64,000 nt of DNA, taken from NCBI RefSeq assembly GCF_030818415.1, contig NZ_JAUTAE010000001.1:3126001-3190000 (forward strand). The letters are read 5' to 3'. Source of the DNA: Sphingomonas sp. SORGH_AS_0950. GTDB taxonomy: Bacteria; Pseudomonadota; Alphaproteobacteria; Sphingomonadales; Sphingomonadaceae. Under the pieces are notes generated by a model. The model worked only from the letters and a program-made list of their open reading frames with translations, had not been told where the DNA came from and did no database searches. Position numbers and translations under genes: made by a program. The first letter of the stretch is position 1; every line of letters starts with the position of its first letter. This document shows positions 9,074 through 17,619 of the stretch, piece after piece.

Positions 9074-9504
9074 TTATAGGCCAAGAATCATGTCGTAGCG
9101 GTCGAGGCCAGGCCCGCAACCACCCGTGGTCACACCATCCGTGCCAAAACCCAGTCGCTCGTAAAAAGCCCGGCTGTGCTGGCTGGTATCCAGGCGGACC
9201 TCGCGGACACCTGCTTCGCCCGCCTTGTCCAGTCTCGCTTGGACCGGAGCCCCGTCGGTGAAGTGCGCGATCGACCATGCCTCAGCAGCAATGCGCAATT
9301 CGCCCGTCCGCGCCGATCGCCATGTCGCCTCAGTCAATAACGCGGTCATCCCGCCCCGCCACCTGAAAGCCCCATTGCGCAGCCTCATGGTCGAGGAAAT
9401 GCGCAAAATCGGCCCGCCTGGACGGCGAAATATAGGGGGCGCTGTTACCGTCGAACAGCGCCAGGCAGGCGTCGCGCTCCCCGGCTCGTCAGGCGCGGAT
9501 CACT
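9074..9504 (-). pseudogene. GNAT acetyltransferase pseudogene (three in-frame TGA plus frameshift)
   Basis: The remains of a GNAT N-acetyltransferase can be read across two frames. From a GTG overlapping the corC stop (GTGA) one frame gives ERDACLALFDGNSAPYISPS, then GFQVAGRDDRVID, then MAIGADGRIAHCC, then GMVDRALHRRGSG, which is the usual GNAT order ending in the acetyl-CoA loop. TGA codons interrupt it before the first block, after VID and after HCC. Near 9250 the frame shifts and continues VREVRLDTSQHSRAFYERLG, the typical GNAT C-terminus. It was evidently the last gene of the ybeY–corC operon and has decayed. The last 110 codons are open and could be miscalled as a gene. Confidence 0.75.
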
Positions 9505-10405
9505 CCTCCGCCGCCACCACCGCAGGATGCAGGCGCAGGCGGTGGATGCGGCGCTCGTCGGCTTCCGTCACCTCGATCCGCCAGCCGCTGGGATGGTCGA
9601 GGCACGTGCCTACCGGCGGCACCTGTCCCGCCATCACCGCGGTCAGGCCGCCCAGCGTGTCGACATCGTCCTCCGCCTCTTCGAGCGCGGGGTCGACGGT
9701 GCGCGCGACCTCCTCCAGCCCGACCCGCGCATCGGCGTCCCAGGCCCCGCCGTCGAGCGGCACGAGCAGCGCCTGCGGCGCCTCGTCATGCTCGTCCTCG
9801 ATCTCGCCGACGATTTCCTCGATCAGGTCCTCAATGGTGACGAGCCCCTCGGTGCCCGAATATTCGTCGAGCACCACCGCCAGATGCACCCGCTTCTGGC
9901 GCATGTCGGCGAGCAGATCGAGCGCGCCGCGCGACATCGGCACATAGAGCGGATCGCGGATCAGCCCGGCGAGGGTGGCGGGATGCTCCGCGCCGGTCGC
10001 CAGGATGTTGAACACGTCCTTGATATGGACCATGCCGATGATCTGGTCGAGCGTCTCGCGATAGACGGGCAGACGGCTATGCCCGGCCTCGGCAAAGATC
10101 TGGACGAGATGGTCGAAGGTCGTCCGCTCCTCGATCGCGATGATGTCGGCGCGGGGGACGCCCACATCGCCCGCGTCGCGCTCGCCGAAATGCAGGAGGT
10201 TGCGGACCATCTGCCGCTCCAGCGGGGTCAGGTCGCCCTTGGCGTCGGGGCCGGGATCGTCCTCGTGCCGGTCGATCGCCTCTTCCAGCTGGTCGCGCAG
10301 CGATTCTTCCTGATCGCCGCCGAAGATCAGGGATTTCAGCCCCTGCCAGATACCGGATTCGTGGGAGTCACCGTTGCCGGTGCTGCTACTGGGGCCGTCG
10401 GCCAT
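9500..10405 (-). CDS. corC: CBS/transporter-associated domain protein, CorC family
   Basis: A 301-residue soluble protein with two CBS domains (about residues 75–205, with VPRADIIAIEERTTFDHLVQ and the loop GMVHIKDVFNIL) and a C-terminal CorC_HlyC domain after the GLVTIEDLIEEIVGEIEDEH signature. It lacks the membrane DUF21 domain of larger homologues. CorC is linked to magnesium and cobalt efflux. It follows ybeY closely on the same strand, as in many proteobacteria. Its stop overlaps the relic start of a GNAT pseudogene. Confidence 0.9.
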   Translation of the reverse strand: MADGPSSSTGNGDSHESGIWQGLKSLIFGGDQEESLRDQLEEAIDRHEDDPGPDAKGDLTPLERQMVRNLLHFGERDAGDVGVPRADIIAIEERTTFDHLVQIFAEAGHSRLPVYRETLDQIIGMVHIKDVFNILATGAEHPATLAGLIRDPLYVPMSRGALDLLADMRQKRVHLAVVLDEYSGTEGLVTIEDLIEEIVGEIEDEHDEAPQALLVPLDGGAWDADARVGLEEVARTVDPALEEAEDDVDTLGGLTAVMAGQVPPVGTCLDHPSGWRIEVTEADERRIHRLRLHPAVVAAEE

Positions 10406-10414
10406 CGGGGGGTG

Positions 10415-10930
10415 TCAGTCCTCGCGTATCAGATAGGGGTCGGCGATGCCGAGGCTGGCCAGCGCGTCGCGCTCGATCGCTTCCATCGCTTCGGCCTCGT
10501 CATCCTGCATATGGTCATAGCCTAGCAGATGAAGCACGCCGTGCACCAGCAGATGAGTCGCATGGGTTTCGGTCGCGATCCCGCGTTCGGCCGCCTCGGC
10601 GACGCACACGCCATGCGCCAGAACGATGTCGCCCAGCAGCACCTCGCCATCGTCCGAATTCTGCGTGACCGTCTCGATCAGGTCGGGCTGGACCATCGGG
10701 AAGGACAGGACGTTGGTCGACTTGTCCTTTTGCCGATACTGGCGATTGAGCGCGTGCACCTCGTCATCGCTGGTCAGCCGGACCGAGATCTCGATGATCG
10801 CGGGGGTGGTCAGCAGGGGGCCATGCGGCGTCCGCTCGATCGCGGCGCGGGCGGCGCGGGTGGCGAGCGCGGTCCACTGGTCCTCGTCGCCGGACCAGGG
10901 CTCTTCATGGATCAGCGCAATCTCGATCAT
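10415..10930 (-). CDS. ybeY: endoribonuclease YbeY (rRNA maturation)
   Basis: A 171-residue zinc-dependent endoribonuclease needed for 16S rRNA 3'-end maturation and ribosome quality control. The zinc site HLLVHGVLHLLGYDH (H-x3-H-x5-H spacing) is intact near residue 130, and STNVLSFPM is the other conserved block. It sits between phoH and corC on the minus strand with a gap of only nine bases to corC, the conserved ybeZ–ybeY–ybeX order. Confidence 0.95.
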   Translation of the reverse strand: MIEIALIHEEPWSGDEDQWTALATRAARAAIERTPHGPLLTTPAIIEISVRLTSDDEVHALNRQYRQKDKSTNVLSFPMVQPDLIETVTQNSDDGEVLLGDIVLAHGVCVAEAAERGIATETHATHLLVHGVLHLLGYDHMQDDEAEAMEAIERDALASLGIADPYLIRED

Positions 10931-11023
10931 CGGGGCCTTTCAGGGGCGGCGGGGGCGGTCGGACGGTAAATCGCCGCCCCCTATCAACAGTTCCGGCGTT
11001 ACGCCAACGAAAGGACGAGGCCG

Positions 11024-12022
11024 TCAGGCATTCGGCCCTTCATAGGCATCGACGATCCGCCCGACGATGGGATGGCGCACCACGTCGGCGGCGGTGAAGC
11101 GGCTCATCGCGATTCCCTCCACGCCCTCCAGGCGCCGCACCGCATCCGCCAGGCCCGAGGCCGCGACGCCGCCGGGCAAGTCGACTTGGTTGGGATCGCC
11201 GCAGATCACCATCCGGCTGTTCTGGCCGAAGCGGGTCAGGAACATCTTCATCTGCGCAGGGGTGGTGTTCTGCGCCTCGTCGAGGATGACGAAGGCATCG
11301 GCCAGCGTCCGGCCGCGCATGAAGGCGATCGGCGCGATCTCGATCTCGCCACTGGCGATCCGCCGCTCCACCTGCTCGGCGGGCAGGCAGTCGTAGAGCG
11401 CGTCGTAGAGCGGACGGAGATAGGGATCGACCTTCTCCTTCATGTCGCCGGGCAGGAAGCCCAGCCGCTCGCCCGCCTCGACCGCGGGGCGCGACAGGAT
11501 CAGCCGCTGGACGGAGCCGGTGATGAGCTGCGCCACCGCCTGCGCGACCGCGACATAGGTCTTGCCGGTGCCCGCCGGGCCGAGCGCGAAGATCATGTCG
11601 TTGGACACGAGCTGCTTCATATAATGCGCCTGGGCGGGCGTGCGCGGGACGATCGTCTTCTTGCGCGTGCGGATCATGATCGGCGGGGCGGACGTCCGCT
11701 CGGCGCTGAGGATGCCATCGAGCGTCGGTTCGGAGGCCATCGCGATCGCGGCGTCGACCAGGCCGGTATCGACCTCCTCGCCGCGCTGGATACGGGCATA
11801 GAGGTCGTTCAGCACGTCGCGGGCCAGCGCCACCTGCTCCGAGGTCCCCTCCAGCCCGACGCGGTTGCCGCGCGCGGTGATGTAGACGCCCAATCGATTT
11901 TCCAACGCGACCAGATTGCGGTCATATTGGCCGAACAGCTGCGCCAGCACTTGCGGCTTGTCGAAGCTGAGTTCCGCCCGGCTGCGTTCACCGGCCTGGG
12001 CGGGGAGGGGCTTGCGGCTCAT
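11024..12022 (-). CDS. ybeZ: PhoH-like ATPase (YbeZ)
   Basis: A 332-residue PhoH-family ATPase that works with YbeY in RNA metabolism. An N-terminal KH-like segment (about 35–95) precedes the ATPase domain with Walker A GPAGTGKT and Walker B VILDEAQN, followed by the sensor-like GDPNQVDLPGG. It begins the phoH–ybeY–corC unit. A 415-base gap filled with family E repeats separates it from miaB, so it may have its own promoter. Confidence 0.94.
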   Translation of the reverse strand: MSRKPLPAQAGERSRAELSFDKPQVLAQLFGQYDRNLVALENRLGVYITARGNRVGLEGTSEQVALARDVLNDLYARIQRGEEVDTGLVDAAIAMASEPTLDGILSAERTSAPPIMIRTRKKTIVPRTPAQAHYMKQLVSNDMIFALGPAGTGKTYVAVAQAVAQLITGSVQRLILSRPAVEAGERLGFLPGDMKEKVDPYLRPLYDALYDCLPAEQVERRIASGEIEIAPIAFMRGRTLADAFVILDEAQNTTPAQMKMFLTRFGQNSRMVICGDPNQVDLPGGVAASGLADAVRRLEGVEGIAMSRFTAADVVRHPIVGRIVDAYEGPNA

Positions 12023-12117
12023 GCGGTCCTTTCACCGTCTGTTGTCCCGCCAAGATGGGATGGCGGGGCACGGAACGCCAGCGAAATTGCATGACATAGG
12101 TGTGTCGGAGGGACGGT

Positions 12118-12384
12118 TTTTCGCGCGCAGAGGCGCGGAGGACGCAGAGAAGAAGAGCACCCCTTTGCGATCGGCAGACCCTCTTCTTCCTCTGCGCTCT
12201 CTGCGCCTCTGCGCGATCAGAAGATTTGGTTCGCGCGAAGACGCGAAGACGCGATGATGTCGTATCGCGGGCGAAGGCGGCCTATCCCTCTCGACCGTTT
12301 CGATAGGTCTTCCGGTCGCGAGAGCGGGATGCGCTGTCGGTGACCGGCTTCACTTCGCGCCTTCGCGTCTTCGCGTGAACAAAC
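12118..12384. repeat. nested inverted repeat, family E (copy 1)
   Basis: This occupies most of the 415-base gap between phoH and miaB; no gene is seen. The outer and inner arms are built from units such as CGCGAAGACGCGAAG and GCGCAGAGGCGCGGAGG, with complementary TCTGCGCCTCTGCGC and CTTCGCGTCTTCGCG segments. A second copy with the same architecture lies at 55840–56038. Confidence 0.7.
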
Positions 12385-12437
12385 ATCGTCGCGTGGGCTT
12401 CGCCTTCGCCCGGCCCGAACAGAGGTAGGGGGACGGC

Positions 12438-13760
12438 TTACGCCGCCGCCTTCACCTTGGCCTGCCCGGTCAGCGAGTTCGGGCCCGCCGCGACCAGTTC
12501 CACCTCGACCAGATCGCCGATCTGGTGGTCGCCGATCAGGTGGACCGACTGCAACCAGGGCGACTTGCCGAGCATCTGGCCGGGCAGCTTGCCGCGCCGC
12601 TCGATCAGGACGGTGCAGGTCCGCCCGACGCTCGCCATGTTGAAGGCGTGCTGGTCGCGGTTGAGCGCGGCCTGGAGGCGCTGGAGCCGGTCGTCCATCA
12701 CCTCGGCGGGGACCTGGTCGGCCATGGTCGCGGCGGGGGTGCCGGGGCGGGGGGAATATTTGAAGCTGAATGCCTGCGCATGGCCCATCGCGTCGACAAG
12801 GCTCAGCGTGTCGGCGAACTCCGCCTCGGTCTCCCCCGGAAAGCCGACGATGAAATCGCCCGACAGCGCGATGTCGGGGCGCGCTTCGCGGACCCGGTCG
12901 ATCACCCGCATATAGCTGTCGCGGCTATGCTGGCGGTTCATCGCCTTCAGGATGCGGTCGCTGCCCGACTGGACCGGCAGGTGGAGGAAGGGCATCAGGC
13001 TCTCGACGTCGCGGTGCGCGTCGATCAGCCCCTGCGTCATGTCGTTGGGATGGCTGGTCGTATAGCGGATGCGGTGAAGCCCCGGAATCCGGTCCAGCTC
13101 GCGGATCAGCCCGTGCAGGCCCCGGTCGTCGGCGTCGTTCCAGGCATTGACGTTCTGGCCCAGCAGCGTGATCTCGCGCGCGCCCGCATCGACCAGTGCG
13201 CGCGCCTCGTCCATGATCGCCGAATAGGAGCGGCTGACCTCCGCCCCGCGCGTATAGGGCACCACGCAATAGGTGCAGAATTTGTCGCAGCCCTCCTGCA
13301 CGGTCAGGAAGGCCGAGGGGCCGACCTTGCGACGGCCGGGCAGGTGGACGAATTTCGATTCGACCGGCATGTCGGTGTCGAGCGCGGCCTCGCCCGCCGC
13401 CGCCCTGGCGACCAGGTCGGGCAGGTTGTGATAGGCCTGCGGGCCGACCACCACATCGACCTTGGCGCGGCGGACGATCTCGGGCCCTTCGGCCTGCGCG
13501 ACGCAGCCGGCGACCGCGATCATCGGCTTGCGGCCTTCGTCGGCGGCGTCCTTGCGGATACGGCCGATCTCCGAATAGACGCGCTCGGTCGCGCGTTCGC
13601 GGATGTGGCAGGTGTTGAGCACCACCAGATCGGCGGCACCGGCATCGTCGGTCGCGGACAGGCCTTGCGCGGCCATCAGCTCGGCCATGCGCTCGCCGTC
13701 ATAGACGTTCATCTGGCAGCCGAAGGACTTGACGTGGAAGGTCTTGGGAGATGCGGGCAT
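12438..13760 (-). CDS. miaB: tRNA-2-methylthio-N6-isopentenyladenosine synthase
   Basis: A radical-SAM methylthiotransferase of 440 residues that thiomethylates i6A37 in tRNA. The N-terminal MTTase domain holds cysteines in [25 protein letters not shown] and [10 protein letters not shown], which bind one Fe-S cluster. The radical-SAM motif [15 protein letters not shown] (C-x3-C-x2-C) binds the second. A TRAM RNA-binding domain ends the protein. The ATG at 13760 is set by AGGAGG seven bases upstream. It lies downstream of plsC. Confidence 0.96.
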   Translation of the reverse strand: MPASPKTFHVKSFGCQMNVYDGERMAELMAAQGLSATDDAGAADLVVLNTCHIRERATERVYSEIGRIRKDAADEGRKPMIAVAGCVAQAEGPEIVRRAKVDVVVGPQAYHNLPDLVARAAAGEAALDTDMPVESKFVHLPGRRKVGPSAFLTVQEGCDKFCTYCVVPYTRGAEVSRSYSAIMDEARALVDAGAREITLLGQNVNAWNDADDRGLHGLIRELDRIPGLHRIRYTTSHPNDMTQGLIDAHRDVESLMPFLHLPVQSGSDRILKAMNRQHSRDSYMRVIDRVREARPDIALSGDFIVGFPGETEAEFADTLSLVDAMGHAQAFSFKYSPRPGTPAATMADQVPAEVMDDRLQRLQAALNRDQHAFNMASVGRTCTVLIERRGKLPGQMLGKSPWLQSVHLIGDHQIGDLVEVELVAAGPNSLTGQAKVKAAA

Positions 13761-13858
13761 GACGCGCCTCCTATCGCAAATCGCGGGGCCTCGCCAGCGT
13801 CGGCGATGGGGGCGTCGCGCCGGGCAGGACAGGGCCCCCGCACGGTGCGACAAACGGG

Positions 13859-14608
13859 TCAGGACGCGGCGATGCGCGCCCGGGCCTCGGTGGCGATCGC
13901 CTTGCGGTCAGGGAAATCGGCGGGGTCGAACGGCTCCAGATAATGAAGCGTCACCACGAAGCGCCCCGGTCGCCGCAGCACCCGTCTGGCATGGGCGTCG
14001 CCCGCATCGTCGCCCAGCCAGGCCAGATCGGCCGCTGCCGCAGCATAGTCGATCCGCACCGGCTGGACGCGAATGCCGGGGATGGGCGGGACCAAGGCGG
14101 CGAACAACGCGGGCTTGAAGGGCAGGAGGTGCAGATCGTCGCCCGTCGTCCCCTCCGGAAAGATCGCCAGCGGCTGCCCCTCGGTCAGCGCGGCACGGAT
14201 GGTCGCTACCTGATCGCCGACCCCCAGGCGGTCGCCGCGCGCGACGAACAAGGTGCGGTTGAGCCCCGCCAGCCAGCCGATCAGCGGCAGCGCCGCCACC
14301 TCCGCCTTGGCGACGAAGCGGGTGCCCGATGTGCCCGCCAGCAGCAGGATGTCCATCCAGCTCAGGTGATTGGCCGCGATCATCGCATCCCGCCGGAGCG
14401 GGGTGCCGGTGACCCGAATATCCGCGCCCAGGATGATCGCGACCCGACGCAGGAACCGGCGCGGCCAGGGCGAGCGGCGTCCGAGCGCCCGCCAGGCCCC
14501 ATGCAGCACCAGCGCGACCAGTAGGGTGCCGATAATGCACGAAAGGCGACCCGCTGCACGCAGGCCGCCCTGGTGGTCGGCATCGAACGAGGCGACGCTC
14601 GCCGTCAT
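13859..14608 (-). CDS. plsC: 1-acyl-sn-glycerol-3-phosphate acyltransferase
   Basis: Transfers a second acyl chain to lysophosphatidic acid to make phosphatidic acid at the inner membrane. The 249-residue protein has an N-terminal membrane segment ([15 protein letters not shown]), the catalytic H-x4-D motif in [12 protein letters not shown] and the substrate motif FPEGTTGD. Its ATG overlaps the fur stop (ATGA), so it is translationally coupled to fur. Relatives include lyso-ornithine-lipid acyltransferases, which cannot be excluded. Confidence 0.88.
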   Translation of the reverse strand: MTASVASFDADHQGGLRAAGRLSCIIGTLLVALVLHGAWRALGRRSPWPRRFLRRVAIILGADIRVTGTPLRRDAMIAANHLSWMDILLLAGTSGTRFVAKAEVAALPLIGWLAGLNRTLFVARGDRLGVGDQVATIRAALTEGQPLAIFPEGTTGDDLHLLPFKPALFAALVPPIPGIRVQPVRIDYAAAAADLAWLGDDAGDAHARRVLRRPGRFVVTLHYLEPFDPADFPDRKAIATEARARIAAS

Positions 14609-15027
14609 CCCTTGCGGTCGAGGCTGACGCCGTAAAGCTCCATCCGGTGGTCGACCAGGCGGAAGCCCAGCTTCTCGGCGATCGCCTTTTGCAGCTGTTC
14701 CAGCTCGGGGTCGACGAACTCGATCACGCGGCCGGTCTCGACATCGATCAGGTGATCGTGATGCGCCTCGGGCGAGGGTTCGTAGCGGGCGCGGCCGTCG
14801 CCGAAATCGTGGCGGTCCAGGATGCCGGCTTCCTCGAACAGGCGGACGGTGCGGTACACCGTCGCGATCGAGATGCCCGGATCGATCTTGGCGGCGCGCT
14901 CATAGACCTTTTCCACATCGGGATGGTCCTCCGCTTCCGACAGGACGCGGGCGATCACGCGGCGCTGTTCGGTGATGCGCAGTCCCTTTTGCGCGCACAG
15001 CGCTTCAAGATCGATTTTGCGGGCCAT
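14605..15027 (-). CDS. fur: Fur-family metal-responsive transcriptional regulator
   Basis: A 140-residue Fur-type repressor. A winged-helix DNA-binding half (RITEQRRVIARVLSEAEDHP, then ISIATVYRTVRLFEEAG) is followed by a dimerisation half with the metal-site segment EAHHDHLIDVETGRVIEF. It lacks the C-terminal CxxC structural zinc motifs of many Fur proteins, as is usual in alphaproteobacterial Fur/Mur. The ATG at 15027 is chosen; an upstream TTG at 15039 has its ribosome binding site too close. A Fur-box-like palindrome lies just upstream, suggesting autoregulation. Whether it senses iron or manganese cannot be read from sequence. Confidence 0.9.
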   Translation of the reverse strand: MARKIDLEALCAQKGLRITEQRRVIARVLSEAEDHPDVEKVYERAAKIDPGISIATVYRTVRLFEEAGILDRHDFGDGRARYEPSPEAHHDHLIDVETGRVIEFVDPELEQLQKAIAEKLGFRLVDHRMELYGVSLDRKG

Positions 15028-15089
15028 GGTAACGTTCAACTCCTCGGGCTGACCCCCTCTCTACGCGCAAAGCCTAATTGCGAAAAGGG

Positions 15090-15106
15090 GATAGCGACTC
15101 GCAATA
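15090..15106 (-). promoter_or_regulatory. Fur-box-like palindrome upstream of fur
   Basis: GATAGCGACTCGCAATA is a near-palindrome centred on GCGA-n-TCGC, with further matching AT pairs outside. It lies in the short rimI–fur gap, about 63 bases before the fur start. The pattern resembles alphaproteobacterial Fur sites; regulation of fur by its own product is inferred. Confidence 0.45.
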
Positions 15107-15126
15107 ACCCGGAAACTGTGATCGGG

Positions 15127-15597
15127 TCAGCCGATGGCGCGGGCATAGGTGTGGGCATCGTAATGCCGCCCGTCCGCACCCTTGTAATAATTGCGCCGTT
15201 CGCCGCATTTGGCAAAGCCGTGCGCGGTATAGAACAGCACGGCCGGATTGTTCGAGCGGACCTCCAGGTGCAGCGTCACCACCCCCGATGCGGCGCAGTC
15301 GGCGATCACCGAGCGGATCAGCGCGCTGGCGATCCCATGGCGGCGATGATCGGGGACGACGCCCAGCAGCAGCAGCTCGGCCTCGTCCATCACGGCGCGG
15401 GTCAGCGCGAAGCCCGCCGGTTCGCCGCCCGCCGCGGCGATCAGCAGATGGACGCCGGGCATCGCCATCACGCCCAGCAGCTGGGCCCGCGTCCAGGCCT
15501 CGCCCCATTGCGGATCGAAGGCGGCGGCCATGACCTGCTCGGCCGCGCCAGCATCGCGGGCATCCCCGGCGCGCAGCTGCACGCTGAGGCTGGCCAT
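15127..15597 (-). CDS. rimI: ribosomal-protein-alanine N-acetyltransferase
   Basis: A 156-residue GNAT protein. The acetyl-CoA loop is seen in LGVVPDHRRHGIASALIRSV, followed by LHLEVRSNNPAVLFYTAHGF, the RimI-type C-terminal half, and NYYKGADGRHYDAHTYARAI. RimI acetylates the N-terminal alanine of ribosomal protein S18. Its start overlaps the tsaB stop by one base (TGATG); tsaB–rimI adjacency is common and supports the assignment over a generic GNAT. Confidence 0.88.
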   Translation of the reverse strand: MASLSVQLRAGDARDAGAAEQVMAAAFDPQWGEAWTRAQLLGVMAMPGVHLLIAAAGGEPAGFALTRAVMDEAELLLLGVVPDHRRHGIASALIRSVIADCAASGVVTLHLEVRSNNPAVLFYTAHGFAKCGERRNYYKGADGRHYDAHTYARAIG

Positions 15598-16235
15598 CAG
15601 GCGGCGAGCCCGGGCGGGGTGATGCCGCCGGGCAGCTTGGCATCGGGCGCGCGGCCATAGACGGGGCGCGGCGTCAAGCCGACCAGCTCCGGCGGCAGCC
15701 GCCACGCCTCGGACGCATCGGGCAGCGCCTCGACCACCGGCAGGTCGGGGGCGAGCGCGGTCAGCCAGCGCACGCCGTTGCCGACCGCCACCCGGCCCTC
15801 CAGCGCGGCGAGCGCGGCATCGGGCTTCATCGAGGCGAAGGGGGAGAGCGGCGTCAGGTCGCGGGCAAAGGCCTGGACGAACACCTCGCCATGCCCGCCC
15901 TCCAGCACGACGGTCAGCGCCTCGTCCGTCCGCGTCGCAAAGGCGGCGGCGGCGACCAGCGCCAGCGAGTGATAGCCGGTGGCGCCGACGCCCCAGCCCA
16001 GCGCCAGCCCGCGCGCGGCGGCGATGCCGACCCGGATGCCGGTGAAGCTGCCGGGGCCGCAATCGACCAGAATGCGCGCCGCCCGGCCGCCATCGGGCAG
16101 CGCGGCGATCATCGGCACCAGCTTTTCGGCATGGCCGCGCCCGACGACGTCATGGGCATGGCCGATCACCCGCTCGCCCTCCAGAAGGGCGACCGAGCAG
16201 GCGGCGGTGGCGGTGTCGATGACCAGCGTGCGCAA
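15597..16235 (-). CDS. tsaB: tRNA threonylcarbamoyladenosine biosynthesis protein TsaB
   Basis: A 212-residue ASKHA-fold scaffold that partners TsaD in making t6A37 on tRNAs that read ANN codons. It opens LRTLVIDTATAACSVALLEG, the first phosphate-like loop of the fold, and contains VDCGPGSFTGIRVGIAAARG, the strongest TsaB signature. The start is a TTG at 16235, seven bases after the nitroreductase stop; no ATG gives the right N-terminus. The C-terminus is truncated relative to TsaD, as normal for TsaB. Confidence 0.92.
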   Translation of the reverse strand: MRTLVIDTATAACSVALLEGERVIGHAHDVVGRGHAEKLVPMIAALPDGGRAARILVDCGPGSFTGIRVGIAAARGLALGWGVGATGYHSLALVAAAAFATRTDEALTVVLEGGHGEVFVQAFARDLTPLSPFASMKPDAALAALEGRVAVGNGVRWLTALAPDLPVVEALPDASEAWRLPPELVGLTPRPVYGRAPDAKLPGGITPPGLAA

Positions 16236-16242
16236 GATGGGC

Positions 16243-16833
16243 TCAGACGATCCGGTTGGCCTGTTCGAACGACAGGCGGGGATTGCGCGGGTGCAGCGTG
16301 CTGCGGTCGCCATAGCCGATCGTGGCGATGAAGTTGGACCGCACGCCCGGCTGGTCGGCGAAGAACGCCTTGTCCACCGCGCCCTGGTCGAAGCCCGACA
16401 TCGCGCCGGTATCCAGCCCCAGTGCACGCGCGGCCAGGATCAGATAGGCGCCCTGAAGCGAGCTGTTGCGGAAGGCGGAGGCTTCGCGCAGCTCGGTATT
16501 GCCGTCGAACCAGCTCTTGGCATCGACATGCGGGAAAAGCTGCGGCAGGTTTTCGTGGAAATTGACATCCATGCCGATCACCACGGCGGCGGGGGCGGCG
16601 CGGATCTTGTCCGCATTGCTGCCCGTCGCGCAGTCGGCCAGCCTGTCCTTCGCCTCCTGGCTCAGGCACCAGACCATGCGCGCCGGGCTCTGGTTGGTCG
16701 AGGTCGGGGCCATCTTCATCAGGTCCCAGACCGCGCGAATCTCGTCCTCGCCGACAGGCGTGTCGAGATAATGGTTGAAGGTCCGGCCTTCGCGGAACAG
16801 CCGGTCGAGGCTGGCGTCGTCGATCGGGTTCAT
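16243..16833 (-). CDS. nitroreductase family protein (malonic semialdehyde reductase RutE-like)
   Basis: A 196-residue FMN-dependent nitroreductase-fold protein. The conserved segments FREGRTFNHYLDTPV, MKMAPTSTNQSPARMVW and SLQGAYLILAARALGLDTGA match the RutE/HadB-like branch, which in E. coli reduces malonic semialdehyde in pyrimidine breakdown. No other rut genes are nearby, so the physiological substrate is open. The start codon overlaps the stop of the NifU-like gene by one base. Confidence 0.85.
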   Translation of the reverse strand: MNPIDDASLDRLFREGRTFNHYLDTPVGEDEIRAVWDLMKMAPTSTNQSPARMVWCLSQEAKDRLADCATGSNADKIRAAPAAVVIGMDVNFHENLPQLFPHVDAKSWFDGNTELREASAFRNSSLQGAYLILAARALGLDTGAMSGFDQGAVDKAFFADQPGVRSNFIATIGYGDRSTLHPRNPRLSFEQANRIV

Positions 16834-17405
16834 CAGACGGCCCTCACTTCGGTGACTTCGGGGACATAATGGCGCAGCAGCTGCTCGATGCCGTTCTTGA
16901 GCGTCGCGGTGGAGGAGGGGCAACCCGCGCAGGCGCCCTGCATCTTGAGATAGACCTTGCCCTTGTCGAAGCCGCGATAGACGATGTCGCCGCCGTCATT
17001 GGCGACCGCGGGCCGGACGCGCGTGTCGATCAGTTCGCGGATCTGCGCGACGATGTCGGCATCCTCGGGATCGTCGGCGAACGCCTCTTCCTCGCCCGGA
17101 ACCGCGAAGTCGGCCGCGCCCTGCCTGAACAGTGGCATCTGTGCCGAGAAATGGTCGAGCAGGATGCCCAGCACATCGGGCTTCACATCCGACCAGTCGG
17201 TGCCGGGCGCGACCGTGACCGAGACGAAGTCGCGGCCGAAGAACACGCCGGTCACGTCGCCCAGGTTGAAGATCGCCTCGGCCAGCGGGCTGGCGGCGGC
17301 TTCCTCGGGCGAGGCGAAGTCGCGGGTGCCGCTGTCCATGACCTTGCGGCCGGGCAGGAATTTCAGCGTCGCCGGATTGGGCGTCGGTTCGGTCTCGATC
17401 AGCAT
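16833..17405 (-). CDS. NifU family Fe-S cluster carrier (NfuA/Nfu1-like)
   Basis: A 190-residue Fe-S scaffold or carrier. The N-terminal Nfu_N domain starts MLIETEPTPNPATLKFLPGR, and the C-terminal NifU domain has the cluster-binding CxxC in MQGACAGCPSSTATLKNGIE. Such proteins deliver 4Fe-4S clusters to enzymes; MiaB, encoded downstream, is a plausible client. GGGGGA precedes the ATG at 17405. It heads the long minus-strand cluster ending at corC. Confidence 0.93.
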   Translation of the reverse strand: MLIETEPTPNPATLKFLPGRKVMDSGTRDFASPEEAAASPLAEAIFNLGDVTGVFFGRDFVSVTVAPGTDWSDVKPDVLGILLDHFSAQMPLFRQGAADFAVPGEEEAFADDPEDADIVAQIRELIDTRVRPAVANDGGDIVYRGFDKGKVYLKMQGACAGCPSSTATLKNGIEQLLRHYVPEVTEVRAV

Positions 17406-17508
17406 GTCCCCCATGTGGCGCGGGTCGCGACGGGGATCAAGCACGGGCGGGGAAAGGATGCGTTTCGAATCCCCAAGCCATGATGCTCCCCACCCGATTC
17501 CGGCGGCA

Positions 17509-17578
17509 CCGGCCCGCTCCCCCACCCGGCCTCCCATCAAGGATACTCTGTGGGAGGCCGGGTGGGGGAGCGGGCCGG
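17509..17578. repeat. perfect 28-bp inverted repeat (hairpin)
   Basis: Two exactly complementary 28-base arms (one starting CCGGCCCGCTCCCCCACCCG) enclose a 14-base loop. It lies downstream of the chemoreceptor stop and upstream of the NifU-like gene, both on the minus strand. It could stop transcription from the chemoreceptor gene or act as a REP-like element; no T run follows on the minus strand. Confidence 0.8.
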
Positions 17579-17619
17579 CACCGCCCGAACGCGCTGCCAG
17601 CGCGTTTCCAAACGACCCC

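Noticed and set aside
9074-9504. TGA codons in the GNAT relic as selenocysteine or recoded sense codons
   Set aside because: A frameshift is also present and many normal genes here end in TGA, so decay is the simple explanation.
12023-12437. Possible small RNA gene or tRNA in the miaB–phoH gap
   Set aside because: The stems found are accounted for by the family E repeat arms; no cloverleaf or conserved tRNA arms could be drawn.
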